DNA of 64,000 nucleotides, from assembly GCA_965243175.1 (NCBI GenBank), contig OZ251532.1, forward strand, positions 1,984,001 through 2,048,000. The letters are read 5' to 3'. The notes under the pieces are model-generated. The model had not been told where the DNA came from, did no database searches, and saw only the letters and a list, made by a program, of their open reading frames with translations. Of the stretch, positions 16,067-24,303 are shown piece after piece. This DNA comes from VXYL01 sp965243175. Its GTDB lineage: Bacteria > Pseudomonadota > Gammaproteobacteria > Pseudomonadales > Azotimanducaceae. Position numbers and translations under genes: made by a program. Within the stretch, counting starts at the first letter, position 1, and each line of letters opens with the position of its first letter.

Positions 16067-17470
16067 ATGACTTTCGATCTCTCCGCCAATACGCAGGCGA
16101 TCTTGCTGTTGACGGCGCCGTTGATTGCAGGCCGAGCTAAGGACAAGGCTGCTGCGAAGCCGCTTGGGGCCGGCGAGTACCGCGGCCTCGCCCGTCGGCT
16201 TCGAGAGCTGGAGCGTCAACCTGCCGACCTGCTGGGCCAAGGGCTGGGCGAGATCATCGACGGTTGCGGCGCCACGCTGGATGGCGAACGTCTCGAACGG
16301 CTGCTTGGCCGGGGCTTTCTCCTTGCGCAAGCGGTGGAACGCTGGCGGACGCGGGCCATCTGGGTTCTCAGCCGCGCGGATGCCGACTACCCGAAACGCC
16401 TGAAGAAACGACTCGGCGGGAACGCTCCCCCGTTGCTCTATGGTTGCGGCGAACCGGCGATTCTCAACGCTGGCGGCTTGGCTGTCGTCGGCTCCCGAGA
16501 CGTTCCCAACACGCTGCTTGAATACGCTGAAGACATCGGACGGCTCGCGGGCGTGGCTGGCCGCTGGCTGATTTCGGGCGGCGCCCGTGGCGTGGATAGC
16601 GCGGCGATGGGCGGAGCCTTGGACGCGGGCGGGCACGTTGCGGGCATCCTCGCCAATGGCTTGGAAAACGCCGCGATGCGCCGCGAAAACCGCCAAGCGC
16701 TGATGGATGGGCAGATGGTCCTCGCCAGCCCATACGATCCAGCGGCCCGTTTTCTCGTCGGCCATGCGATGCAGCGCAATAAGCTGATCTACGCGCTCTC
16801 CAACGCCGCGCTCGTTGTCAATGCGGACTACAACAGAGGCGGAACGTGGACAGGTGCTGTGGAGCAGCTGGACAAGATGAAGCTGGTGCCGATCTACGTT
16901 CGCTCCACGGGTGAGACGGCACGAGGCCTCGATGAGCTTCTCGCACGTGGCGCACGGGCATGGCCAAATCCCGCTACTTCCGACGCCCTTGAGCAAGTGC
17001 TGGACACGGTACCTAGCGACGAACCGCCCGACCCACATCCTCTACTGTCCGTTGCTGCCGCGACCGAACCGCAGGCGCCGATAGACGCGGACGATGTGGA
17101 CGCCGGCCCCCTCGACAATCAGGCGAGCGTCGCCAGCCCCGCCGACCAGTTGTTCGCCAAAGTCGCGGAGTTGATCGAGCGCCAAGAGGGGCTATTGACG
17201 GACGCCAGTGTGGCCGACGCGCTGCAAGTCTCGAAGACGCAAGCCAGCGCATGGCTGAAACGCTTCGTCGAGGGCAAGGTCAAAGGGCTGTTCGAGAACG
17301 CCGACGTAAGCAAGACGGAGACGGAGGTCGCCAAGTCGCTTCGAGTGACTGGGGCTTGCGCACGTGCTGGTTTGAGGACCCTCGTTTCCCGGGGCGAGCT
17401 GGTAAAGGACAAGAGCTCTCGCCCCCTCAGGTACCGCCTTCAAGACGACCTGATATCGCCAGCCAAGTAG
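16067..17470 (+). CDS. DprA-like (Rossmann/SMF) protein, ShosA-like partner
   Basis: A 467-aa protein with the DprA/Smf Rossmann fold: LAVVGSRDVPNTLLEYAE near residue 140, ISGGARGVDSAAM near residue 170 and RNKLIYALSNAALVV near residue 235. The C-terminal 130 residues contain a winged-helix segment (LLTDASVADALQVSKTQAS). Classical DprA loads RecA on incoming DNA. As the partner of a PRTase gene it is more likely the antitoxin or regulator of a ShosTA-like pair. The ATG at 16067 is chosen because the longer frame from 15086 runs through the PRTase gene in the wrong frame. Confidence 0.8.
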   Translation: MTFDLSANTQAILLLTAPLIAGRAKDKAAAKPLGAGEYRGLARRLRELERQPADLLGQGLGEIIDGCGATLDGERLERLLGRGFLLAQAVERWRTRAIWVLSRADADYPKRLKKRLGGNAPPLLYGCGEPAILNAGGLAVVGSRDVPNTLLEYAEDIGRLAGVAGRWLISGGARGVDSAAMGGALDAGGHVAGILANGLENAAMRRENRQALMDGQMVLASPYDPAARFLVGHAMQRNKLIYALSNAALVVNADYNRGGTWTGAVEQLDKMKLVPIYVRSTGETARGLDELLARGARAWPNPATSDALEQVLDTVPSDEPPDPHPLLSVAAATEPQAPIDADDVDAGPLDNQASVASPADQLFAKVAELIERQEGLLTDASVADALQVSKTQASAWLKRFVEGKVKGLFENADVSKTETEVAKSLRVTGACARAGLRTLVSRGELVKDKSSRPLRYRLQDDLISPAK

Positions 17471-17478
17471 AGCGCCCG

Positions 17479-17697
17479 GTGGCAGAACAAGCGACTTTCA
17501 GCAGAATCACCGTGCGTCCAGATCAGATGGGCGGCGTACCTTGCGTGCGCGGCCTCCGAATACCGGTCGCGACGGTGGTCGGCCTGCTTGCCCAGGGCAT
17601 GACCCATCAGCAGGTGCTGCGGGAATATCCAGACTTGGAGCAGGAAGACCTGCTGGCGGCACTCCGCTTCGCCGCTGCTGCCGCGGACGATCGATAG
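17479..17697 (+). CDS. DUF433 family antitoxin-like protein
   Basis: A 72-aa DUF433 protein starting at GTG 17479. The conserved core is easy to see: ITVRPDQMGGVPCVRGLRIP, then TVVGLLAQGMTHQQVLREYP and DLLAALRFAA. Members of this family are helix-turn-helix antitoxins usually followed by a DUF5615 PIN-like toxin. No toxin frame follows here; 231 bp of non-coding repeat sequence comes next, so it appears to be an orphan. It lies nine bases after the DprA-like gene. Confidence 0.8.
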   Translation: MAEQATFSRITVRPDQMGGVPCVRGLRIPVATVVGLLAQGMTHQQVLREYPDLEQEDLLAALRFAAAAADDR

Positions 17698-17834
17698 GTG
17701 CCGCTGCTCGCGCCAGTGAGCTAGGGTTGTTCCATGGAAGGATGGGAGGATCGGCCTCGCAGAATGTCTGCGGCGGGTCCTTCAGGCCGCAACGCGTCGC
17801 AGGAGCTTCCGGCTTAGGTCCTCTTCTCCCGCTA

Positions 17835-17906
17835 CGGCCAGACCATCAAGGATGTTCCCGCGGACTCTTCGAGTCCGTGCCGTCTGCACGGGTGGTGGCG
17901 CAGTGG
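17835..17906. repeat. Dispersed repeat block B, copy 2
   Basis: 72 bp matching 13621-13692 (four mismatches). It sits between the DUF433 gene and the 3' end of pemK. The stretch 17698-17928 has no gene. Confidence 0.85.
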
Positions 17907-17928
17907 TCGGTTCTCGCTTCGGCGTCCA

Positions 17929-18264
17929 TCAGGCCGCCAAATACCGGTGCAGCCCGTCTTTGACGGCCTGTGCGTCGCGAGCCGACAGCGAACCGGCTTT
18001 GCGGACGATCAACTCGTCGTCGAGCGTGAACAGCTTGAAGCGCACCCAACAGACCACGCTCAAGCCAGATCGCCGCCAGTCTTGAAGCGCTACGTCGCTC
18101 GGCCAGCGGCCGGTGGTCGACGTGACCATCGCCAAGATCTTGTGCTGGTGAGCGGCATTGAAGCGAGCGCCCGATACCACCACCGCCGGCCTGCGCTTGG
18201 TGGCTGGCCGGTCGGTGAACGGGAACGGTACCACAACGATGTCTAGCGGCTCGCATGCAACCAT
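17929..18264 (-). CDS. PemK/MazF-like type II toxin (endoribonuclease)
   Basis: A 111-aa PemK/MazF-type toxin, expected to cut mRNA at short sites and stop growth when its antitoxin is lost. Typical features are DIVVVPFPFTDRPATKRRPA at residues 8-27 (given as the start of the beta-barrel) and the conserved LVxSGARFN-type strand. The ATG at 18264 is consistent with the family start. It lies 70 bp downstream of the AbrB-type antitoxin on the same strand, the usual antitoxin-first order. Nucleotides 18136-18180 are duplicated at 13697. Confidence 0.85.
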   Translation of the reverse strand: MVACEPLDIVVVPFPFTDRPATKRRPAVVVSGARFNAAHQHKILAMVTSTTGRWPSDVALQDWRRSGLSVVCWVRFKLFTLDDELIVRKAGSLSARDAQAVKDGLHRYLAA

Positions 18265-18334
18265 CTTGGCGCTCTATCCGACCAAATGGCGCATGTACAG
18301 CCCTCGCCGCATTCAACGAGGATGTTGGTCGACG

Positions 18335-18559
18335 TCAGAGGTCGCGCCACGCTTCTTCGTCCTGCGGCGAGTTCCATTCGTTGAGGGTGTGCTCCAAGCC
18401 GTGCAAGTAGGCGTCTTGGACTACCGGCATCTTGCGGACGATCAGGTGGTCTGCCTGCACCTCGAACGCGAGCGTGTCGCCGACGTTGAGATTGGCGGCA
18501 GCCCGCACCTGTTCGGGGATCGTGGTCTCGCCGCGGGCGCCGATTCTCGCGAGTTCCAT
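18335..18559 (-). CDS. AbrB/MazE-type antitoxin
   Basis: A 74-aa swapped-hairpin AbrB DNA-binding protein: ARIGARGETTIPEQVRAAAN at residues 4-23, then VGDTLAFEVQADHLIVRKM. The C-terminal half is acidic and would cover the toxin. AAGGGA precedes the ATG by seven bases. It is the likely antitoxin of the downstream PemK and the autoregulator of the pair. The short length puts it in the MazE range. Confidence 0.85.
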   Translation of the reverse strand: MELARIGARGETTIPEQVRAAANLNVGDTLAFEVQADHLIVRKMPVVQDAYLHGLEHTLNEWNSPQDEEAWRDL

Positions 18560-18637
18560 CGCTAGTCCCTTCAAATGACCAAAGGCAAGGGGAGTATATC
18601 GGCACGCCGCTGATGCCGTCAGGGCGGCACAAGCCAC

Positions 18638-18760
18638 CTTCCAAGTTGCCCGACCATACTGCGACGGCACCGCTGGCGAGGATCGCCTCGACTCGGGGCC
18701 GCGTCCGTGGAGGGCGCTTCCGTGCTCTGCCGCGCACACCTGGCTGGCCCGCGAACGCAG
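18638..18760. repeat. Dispersed repeat block A, copy 2
   Basis: Partner of 13438-13556. It occupies the divergent intergenic region 18560-18932 (373 bp, no gene) between the antitoxin genes of two TA pairs. Confidence 0.6.
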
Positions 18761-18903
18761 CACGAGGGCGGACGGACGGGACCATGATGTCGTCGTCCTA
18801 TGGTCGTGAAAACGACGCACCGGCTGGTGGAGAACACCCTTCCGAGCGACCGTACAGGTCGCAGAGAGGAGATTGACAGAGGGTCGTGGCCGAACGTAGG
18901 CTT

Positions 18904-18916
18904 GACCAATCTGGTC
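18904..18916. promoter_or_regulatory. Candidate operator of the phd-type antitoxin
   Basis: Inverted repeat GACCA-ATC-TGGTC ending 16 bp before the ATG of the Phd-like antitoxin. Phd/YefM proteins bind short palindromes over their own promoter, so this is a plausible autoregulation site. Not tested. Confidence 0.4.
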
Positions 18917-18932
18917 ATCGGGAAGGCTGCAA

Positions 18933-19226
18933 ATGGAAACCGGCAATCCGCAGGCGTCTTCGCAAGGGCCGTTGCCCATCTGGAAGCTGGCCGAGGCGAA
19001 GGCCAACCTCAGCAAGGTCGTGCGCCTCGCCGCGGCTGGGCGACCACAGCGCGTCACGGTGAATGGTCGAGACGCCGTGGTGGTGGTCTCGACCGCCGAG
19101 TTCGAGCGGCTCAATGCTCCCGCCGACGCCCCCTCGCTGCACGACCTCCTTTCGCGCTCGCCGCTGAGTCGGCTGCAGTTCGGTCGCGATCCCATTGAAG
19201 GGCCGGTGCGCGAGGTGGAGATTTGA
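18933..19226 (+). CDS. Phd/YefM-type antitoxin
   Basis: A 97-aa Phd-fold antitoxin. The family core is clear: WKLAEAKANLSKVVRLAAAG near residue 17 and VTVNGRDAVVVVSTAEFERL near residue 41. The acidic C-terminus would block the PIN toxin. GGAAGG lies before the ATG. Its TGA overlaps the TTG start of the PIN gene, so the pair was translationally coupled. Because the toxin is interrupted by an insertion element, this antitoxin is now without an intact partner. Confidence 0.88.
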   Translation: METGNPQASSQGPLPIWKLAEAKANLSKVVRLAAAGRPQRVTVNGRDAVVVVSTAEFERLNAPADAPSLHDLLSRSPLSRLQFGRDPIEGPVREVEI

Positions 19227-19387
19227 GCGGATGGCTGCTGGATACGAATGTCGTGTCGGAACTGCGCAAGGCCAATCCCGACCCCGATGTGAAGGCGTGG
19301 TCGGATGCGCAAGCGCCATCGACGCTCTATCTGAGCACCGTGACGCTCGCTGAAATCCGCTACGGAGTCGAGCGCCAGCAGGACGAA

Positions 19388-21096
19388 GGGTGTGCGACAA
19401 ATCGTAGGTCAGTGGTTGCTCACTGGGTCCGATCTCGGGCGGCGAGTCGAGCGACGCGGCCGTTGCGGAGGACGGATTGGCGCCCGATGCCGTTCAGAGC
19501 GCGCCGTGGCTGAAGCCGCCGTCGTCGGTGGTCGCCGCGCCCGGGCCGTTCTGGCGCGGAGGTCGGCGGTCGAGGGGGTTGAGCCAAGGCGGGTCTCGTA
19601 CTCTTGGCGTTTTTGCGAAACGAGCCAGGGGAAGGAGACCCGCCATGGCGACAGGGACTGTCGAGGAGTTGGAAGAGGAACGCAAGCGCGAAGAGGGTGA
19701 AGGCGCGGGGCTGCGGCGGGAGCTGGTGGCGGCGACGGCGCGTTTGGCGCGGTTCGAGATGGCGCGCTGCGGGTCCGGTTCGAGGGATGCGGCGCTGCTG
19801 GACATGCGGCTGCGCGCGGACATGCAGGAGTTGGCGCGGCAAGGGCTGGAGCTGGCGTACGGGAAGGACGACGCGGCGCCGTGCGCGTGCCCGGCGTGCG
19901 GCGGTCGGACGCGGCTGCTGCGGGTCGACGAGGTGCGCGTGGAGACGGTGCTGGGGAGCGTGCGGGTGGAGATGGCGCGGCGCGGGTGCCGGGAGTGCGG
20001 GCGCAGCGTTCGCCCGCGGGCGCGGCGGCTGGGCGTCGAGGGTTCGATGACGCCGTCGGCGCGGCGTCTGGCGAGCCTGGCGGGTTCGCAGTGCAGCTAC
20101 GCGGGGGCGGACGAGTTGCTGCGCGAGCTGTCGGGGCTGAACTTCGGCGCGAAGCGGGTGGAGCGGACGACGCGGGCGGTGGGCGACGATCTGGAGGCGT
20201 GGCGGTCGGAAGGGGGAGGCGACGGCGACGGGGCCTCGCTGGCGCGGGAGGCGTCGAAGCCGGGGCGGAAGCTGTGCTGCGCGGTGGACGGCACGGGCGT
20301 TCCGGCGCTGCCGAGCGAGACCGAGGGGCGTTCCGGCAAGGACGGCGGACGGGCTGGCACGCGCGAGGCGAAGGTGGGCGCGCTGTGGGTGTCCGAGACG
20401 GACGCCGAGGGCCGCCCGCGCATGGTGGAGGGCGCGGCGGTGCTGTTCGCGGCGATCGAGAGCGCGGCGGAGACGCCCGGCCGGGAGTCGCCGTTCGAGC
20501 GGCGGCTGCTGCGCGAACTGGCGGCGGCGGGCTGCGGGCCGGGCGACGTCGACGTGTGCGTCGGCGACGGCGCGGAGTGGATCCGGCGGGTGTTCGACGA
20601 CTGGTTCCCGGACGCCGAGAGGATCGTCGACTACTACCACGCGGCGGAGTACCTGTGGGCGGCGGCGCGCGCCCGCCACGGCGACGGCGACCTCGCCGAG
20701 GCGTGGGCGAAGAAGCTGTGCGCGATGCTCAAGGCGGGCCGCGTCGACGACGCCCTGGACGACCTGCGCAAGCGCGGCGGCGAAGCCGAGGAGTGCCGCC
20801 GCGCGGTCGCGTACCTCGGCGCCCGGCGCGACCGCATGCGCTACGACGAATACCTCGCCAGCGGCCTGCCGATCGGTTCCGGCGTCATCGAGGCGGGCTG
20901 CAAGAACGTCGTCGGCCAGCGCGCGAAAGGCCCCGGAATGCGCTGGACCGTGGCCGGCGCCAACCCCGTCCTCTGGCTCCGCTGCGCGCGCATCGGAGGC
21001 CAGCTCGACGACTACTGGAACGACCGCGTCGCCGCACTCGCCGCTTGAGAATGGACTTGGTGAGCAACCACTGACCTACGATCTGTCGCACACCCC
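19388..21096 (+). mobile_element. ISKra4-family insertion sequence
   Basis: A 1709-bp element flanked by an 8-bp target duplication AGGACGAA at 19380-19387 and 21097-21104. Terminal inverted repeats of about 36 bp (19388-19423 and 21060-21096) begin GGGTGTGCGAC and differ at two or three positions. The only gene inside is a complete transposase. The clean target duplication and near-perfect ends point to a recent, possibly still mobile insertion. Confidence 0.93.
19645..21048 (+). CDS. ISKra4-family transposase
   Basis: A 467-aa transposase, uninterrupted. It has an N-terminal helical segment, two CxxC zinc knuckles (CACPACGG near residue 77 and CRECGR near residue 116), a catalytic core with LCCAVDGTGVPALP near residue 209, DYYHAAEYLW near residue 328, and the C-terminal GLPIGSGVIEAGCKNVVGQR. 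These are hallmarks of the ISKra4/ISAzba1 type. The ATG at 19645 follows GGAAGGAG by eight bases; in-frame codons from 19477 upstream are not needed. GC content is very high. Confidence 0.92.
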   Translation: MATGTVEELEEERKREEGEGAGLRRELVAATARLARFEMARCGSGSRDAALLDMRLRADMQELARQGLELAYGKDDAAPCACPACGGRTRLLRVDEVRVETVLGSVRVEMARRGCRECGRSVRPRARRLGVEGSMTPSARRLASLAGSQCSYAGADELLRELSGLNFGAKRVERTTRAVGDDLEAWRSEGGGDGDGASLAREASKPGRKLCCAVDGTGVPALPSETEGRSGKDGGRAGTREAKVGALWVSETDAEGRPRMVEGAAVLFAAIESAAETPGRESPFERRLLRELAAAGCGPGDVDVCVGDGAEWIRRVFDDWFPDAERIVDYYHAAEYLWAAARARHGDGDLAEAWAKKLCAMLKAGRVDDALDDLRKRGGEAEECRRAVAYLGARRDRMRYDEYLASGLPIGSGVIEAGCKNVVGQRAKGPGMRWTVAGANPVLWLRCARIGGQLDDYWNDRVAALAA

Positions 21097-21392
21097 AGGA
21101 CGAAGCGTTTCGGGCGGAACTGAACCGTTGGCTGGAACGGACGCTTCGGCCTTGGTTCGCCGGCAGGATCCTGGCCATTGACGAAGAGGTGCTTCTGGAG
21201 TGGCGGCGCATGGTCGAGTCGGGAAGAGGACAGGGCATCGTCTTCAGCCATCCAGACGTACTCATCGCCGCAACGGCCAGGGTGCATGGTTTGCCTGTCT
21301 GCACTCGGGACGAAAGGGGCTTTCTGCGAACAGGCGTGGACGTTGTGAACCCTTGGCATCCCGGCGCAATGCGCTGAAGTCCGGTGACACCT

Positions 21393-21406
21393 GCCCAACG
21401 TTGGGC
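21393..21406. promoter_or_regulatory. Perfect 14-bp palindrome upstream of the symporter gene
   Basis: GCCCAACGTTGGGC lies 16 bp after the PIN toxin stop, within the 217-bp gap before the symporter. It could be a regulator operator or part of a weak hairpin. The rest of the gap (21378-21594) shows nothing else I can name. Confidence 0.35.
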
Positions 21407-21594
21407 TTCACTGCCCAGGCACATGGCACTGGCGCACGTGGAAGGCGATCCGGCTTCGCGCCCCCGGGCCACCGCTTGTCCCGTGCGCCGCGTAGCGGCG
21501 ACACCGGCGACTCTCGGCGCACACGCGCAAACCAAACCCGACGCATTTGTTAAGGTTCCTCGCCACTCAAGCGGCCAGGCGTGGCCAGGAGGGA

Positions 21595-22911
21595 ATGGTG
21601 GCGGAAACGGAAACCCAAAGCGCGTGGCGGCGGCTGCTTGGTCTGCCGCTGCACTGGCAGATCGCAATCGCATTGCTGCTCGCCCTGCTGGTGGCGTGGC
21701 CGAGCAGCCCGGAAACGTCGATCTTCGGCGTCAAGCTCCTCGACGTGCTGGATTTCTTCGGCGGCCTGTTCCTGAGCGCGTTGAAGATGGTGGTGGTGCC
21801 GCTCATCGTCTCCTCCATCATCGTCGGCGTGCGCAACATGGCGAGCCAGGATTCCTTCGGGCGAGTCGGCGGCAAGACGGTGGGCTTCTACGTCGTCACC
21901 GGCTTCATCGCGGTGGCCACCGGCCTGATCCTCGTCAACATCATCGCCCCCGGCAGCGGCGAATCCGCGCAGGCGCTGCGCTCCGCCCTGCCGGACGCTT
22001 CGACGGTGCTGGAGAGGGTGGAAGGACGCGGCGCTGGCGACTTGGTCCACGTCATTTCGCGGGCGATTCCGGCGAACGTCTTCGAGGCCGCTGCGAACAC
22101 GGATCTGCTGGCGCTGATCTTCGTCAGCGTCGTCTTCGGCTACTTCATGGCGCGCATGAAGGGCGGCGCGGCGGATACGTTGCAGAGCTTCTGGGGCGGC
22201 GTCCACGACGTGATGATCGCCATCACGATGTGGGTGATGCGGTTCGCGCCCATCGGCGTCTTCGCCCTCGTCACCAAGACGCTGACCGTTGCCGGCCTCG
22301 GCAGCCTCGGTGCGCTGGGGTGGTTCTTCGTCACCGTGCTGGCCGCGCTGGCGGTGCATTTCTTCCTGACGCTGCCGCTCCTGCAGCGCTTCGTCGGCGG
22401 CATCCGCCCCTACGCCTACTACGGCAAGATCGCGCCCGCGCAGATGATGGCCTTCTCGACGGCTTCTTCTTCGGCCACGCTGCCGGTGACGCTGAACAGC
22501 GCCGAGCAGGCTGGAATCTCGAAGCGCACCACCGGCTTCGTGCTGCCCCTGGGCGCCACGGTGAACATGGACGGCACGGCGCTCTACGAATGCGTGGTGG
22601 TGATCTTCATCGCGCAGATCTACGGCATCGAACTGGGCTTGACCGGCCAGATCACGGTGGTGGCGCTTGCGCTCCTCACGTCGATAGGCGTGGCCGGCAT
22701 CCCTTCCGCCAGCTTGGTCGCCATCGCCTTGATCCTGCCGGCGGTTGGGTTGCCGGTGGAAGCGCTGGCGGTGGTGCTGGCGGTGGACCGCGTGCTCGAC
22801 ATGTGCCGAACCTCGGTGAACGTCACCAGCGACTTGACGGTGACCGCCTTGGTGGCGAGCGGCGAAGGCGAACCCCTCGAAGACGTGCGAGCCAGCCCCA
22901 AAGCCGCGTAG
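21595..22911 (+). CDS. Dicarboxylate/amino acid:cation symporter (SDF family)
   Basis: A 438-aa inner-membrane symporter of the GltP/DctA type, moving acidic amino acids or C4-dicarboxylates with Na+ or H+. The family core is present: the serine-rich loop FSTASSSATLPVTLNSAEQA near residue 287 and the TM7 motif GATVNMDGTALYE near residue 320. Eight hydrophobic segments are visible. The start ATG at 21595 follows CAGGAGGGA closely; an in-frame start at 21547 is less likely. Substrate choice between aspartate/glutamate and dicarboxylates is not decided here. Confidence 0.9.
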   Translation: MVAETETQSAWRRLLGLPLHWQIAIALLLALLVAWPSSPETSIFGVKLLDVLDFFGGLFLSALKMVVVPLIVSSIIVGVRNMASQDSFGRVGGKTVGFYVVTGFIAVATGLILVNIIAPGSGESAQALRSALPDASTVLERVEGRGAGDLVHVISRAIPANVFEAAANTDLLALIFVSVVFGYFMARMKGGAADTLQSFWGGVHDVMIAITMWVMRFAPIGVFALVTKTLTVAGLGSLGALGWFFVTVLAALAVHFFLTLPLLQRFVGGIRPYAYYGKIAPAQMMAFSTASSSATLPVTLNSAEQAGISKRTTGFVLPLGATVNMDGTALYECVVVIFIAQIYGIELGLTGQITVVALALLTSIGVAGIPSASLVAIALILPAVGLPVEALAVVLAVDRVLDMCRTSVNVTSDLTVTALVASGEGEPLEDVRASPKAA

Positions 22912-22927
22912 CGCAGCGGCGCTCGCC

Positions 22928-23824
22928 GTGGATGCGGTCGCCAAGCCGTCGTCTTCCGCGGCGCGAACCGCCGTCGCCTGCTTGAAGCTGATGCGCGTCC
23001 ACCGGCCGGTGGGCACGCTGCTTCTGCTCTGGCCGACGTTGGCGGCGCTGTGGATGGCGGCTGGCGGATCGCCGCCGCTCGACCTGCTGCTGATCTTCGT
23101 TGTCGGCACGTTCCTGGCGCGTTCCGCCGGTTGCGTCGCCAACGACATCGCGGACCGCGACTTCGATGGCCATGTGCGGCGAACGCGGGAACGGCCTCTG
23201 CCGGCGGGCGACATCTCGTTGCCGGGCGCGGTGGTGCTTCTGGCGACGCTCGCGGTTCTCTGCATGGCGGTGGTGCTGATGCTCGATCCGCTGGCGCGGT
23301 GGCTGGCCGTGGCCGGGGCAGCTGTCGCCTTGGCGTATCCGTTCTGCAAGCGTTTCACCCAGCTGCCGCAAGCGGTCCTGGGCATCGCCTTCAGCTGGGG
23401 CATTCCGATGGCGTTCGCGGCCGTGACCGGCGAGGTGCCGTTCGCGGCTTGGCTGTTCTTCGCCGCAAGCTGCGTGTGGATCGTGGCCTACGACACCATC
23501 TACGCCTTGATCGACCGCGACGACGACCTCGCCATCGGCGTGAAGTCCGCGGCGATCCTCTTCGGTGCCAAGGTTCGGCCCGTGCTCGGCGTGTTGCAGG
23601 CAACGACGGTTGCGCTGTTCGTCTGGCTCGGCGTCCACCTCGGCTTCGCACACGCCTACTTCGCGGCTTGCGCCGTGGCTGTCGTGCTGTTCATCCGTCA
23701 ACAAGCGTTGACTCGCGCTGGCGAGCGGGATGCCTGCTTGCGCGCCTTCGGCAGCAACGCCTGGGTGGGCTTCGCGCTTTTCGCTGGCACTGTCGCCGAA
23801 TACGCCTCGGCCAACGCGACGTGA
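22928..23824 (+). CDS. ubiA: 4-hydroxybenzoate octaprenyltransferase (UbiA)
   Basis: A 298-aa membrane prenyltransferase of ubiquinone biosynthesis. The two aspartate-rich motifs that bind the polyprenyl diphosphate are NDIADRDFD near residue 74 and YDTIYALIDRDDD near residue 189. LLLWPTLAALW near the N-terminus is typical of UbiA. It begins with GTG 16 bp after the symporter stop. Its TGA overlaps the GTG start of the TRAP small subunit, so the three genes are likely one transcript although their functions do not obviously connect. No ubiC is nearby. Confidence 0.9.
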   Translation: MDAVAKPSSSAARTAVACLKLMRVHRPVGTLLLLWPTLAALWMAAGGSPPLDLLLIFVVGTFLARSAGCVANDIADRDFDGHVRRTRERPLPAGDISLPGAVVLLATLAVLCMAVVLMLDPLARWLAVAGAAVALAYPFCKRFTQLPQAVLGIAFSWGIPMAFAAVTGEVPFAAWLFFAASCVWIVAYDTIYALIDRDDDLAIGVKSAAILFGAKVRPVLGVLQATTVALFVWLGVHLGFAHAYFAACAVAVVLFIRQQALTRAGERDACLRAFGSNAWVGFALFAGTVAEYASANAT

Positions 23825-24303
23825 TCGGGCGCTGCATCGACGCCGTTGGACGCGCCGCCGCTTGGCTCAACCTCGGCATGGTCGCCACCACTTGCACGGT
23901 GGTCGCGCTTCGCTACGCATTCGACTCAGGCGCCATCTTCCTGCAGGAGTCCGTGGTCTACATGCACGGCGCGGCGTTTCTCGCGGGCCTTTCCTTCGCG
24001 CTCAAGCACGACGCCCATGTGCGCGTGGACGTGCTCTATTCGCGGCTCTCGCCACGGGCAAAGGCAGGCGTGAATCTCGGCGGGCACGCGCTGCTGCTCA
24101 TGCCCCTCGCCGCCACCATCGTCGCGGTGAGCTGGGGCTACGCGGCGAAGTCGTGGGCCGTCCTCGAAGGCTCCCAGGAAGTGGACGGCGTGCCGGCCGT
24201 GTTCGTGCTCAAGACCTTGATCCCGCTCTCGGCGGCCTTGCTGTTCGCGCAGGGCGCGGCAATGGCCTGGGCGGAGTGGCGGCGGCTCCGCGCGCGGACG
24301 TGA
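23821..24303 (+). CDS. TRAP transporter small permease (DctQ-type)
   Basis: A 160-aa four-helix membrane protein of the DctQ family. It shows FLQESVVYMHGAAFLAGLSF near residue 40 and HDAHVRVDVLY, a conserved family motif. The GTG start overlaps the ubiA stop (GTGA), so it is translationally coupled. With the large permease that follows it forms the membrane part of a TRAP transporter. No DctP-type periplasmic binding protein lies next to it. Confidence 0.85.
   Translation: MIGRCIDAVGRAAAWLNLGMVATTCTVVALRYAFDSGAIFLQESVVYMHGAAFLAGLSFALKHDAHVRVDVLYSRLSPRAKAGVNLGGHALLLMPLAATIVAVSWGYAAKSWAVLEGSQEVDGVPAVFVLKTLIPLSAALLFAQGAAMAWAEWRRLRART

Larger units (their letters stand above)
19223..21377 (+). 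pseudogene. PIN-domain toxin (VapC-like), interrupted by an ISKra4-family element
   Basis: The 5' part (19223-19387) encodes MSGWLLDTNVVSELRKAN and on to YGVERQQDE. The 3' part (21105-21377) continues AFRAELNRW through DVLIAATARVHGLPVCTRDE to the TGA. Removing the insertion and one 8-bp target copy gives a perfect 145-aa frame with all the PIN acidic residues. So the gene was intact when the element entered. The TTG start overlaps the antitoxin stop. A product truncated after residue 55 would lack the last catalytic aspartates. Confidence 0.92.

Noticed and set aside
15086..17470. A 794-aa open frame spanning the PRTase and DprA genes
   Set aside because: Its first 327 codons are the PRTase gene read in a wrong frame. 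The DprA homology starts only at 16067.
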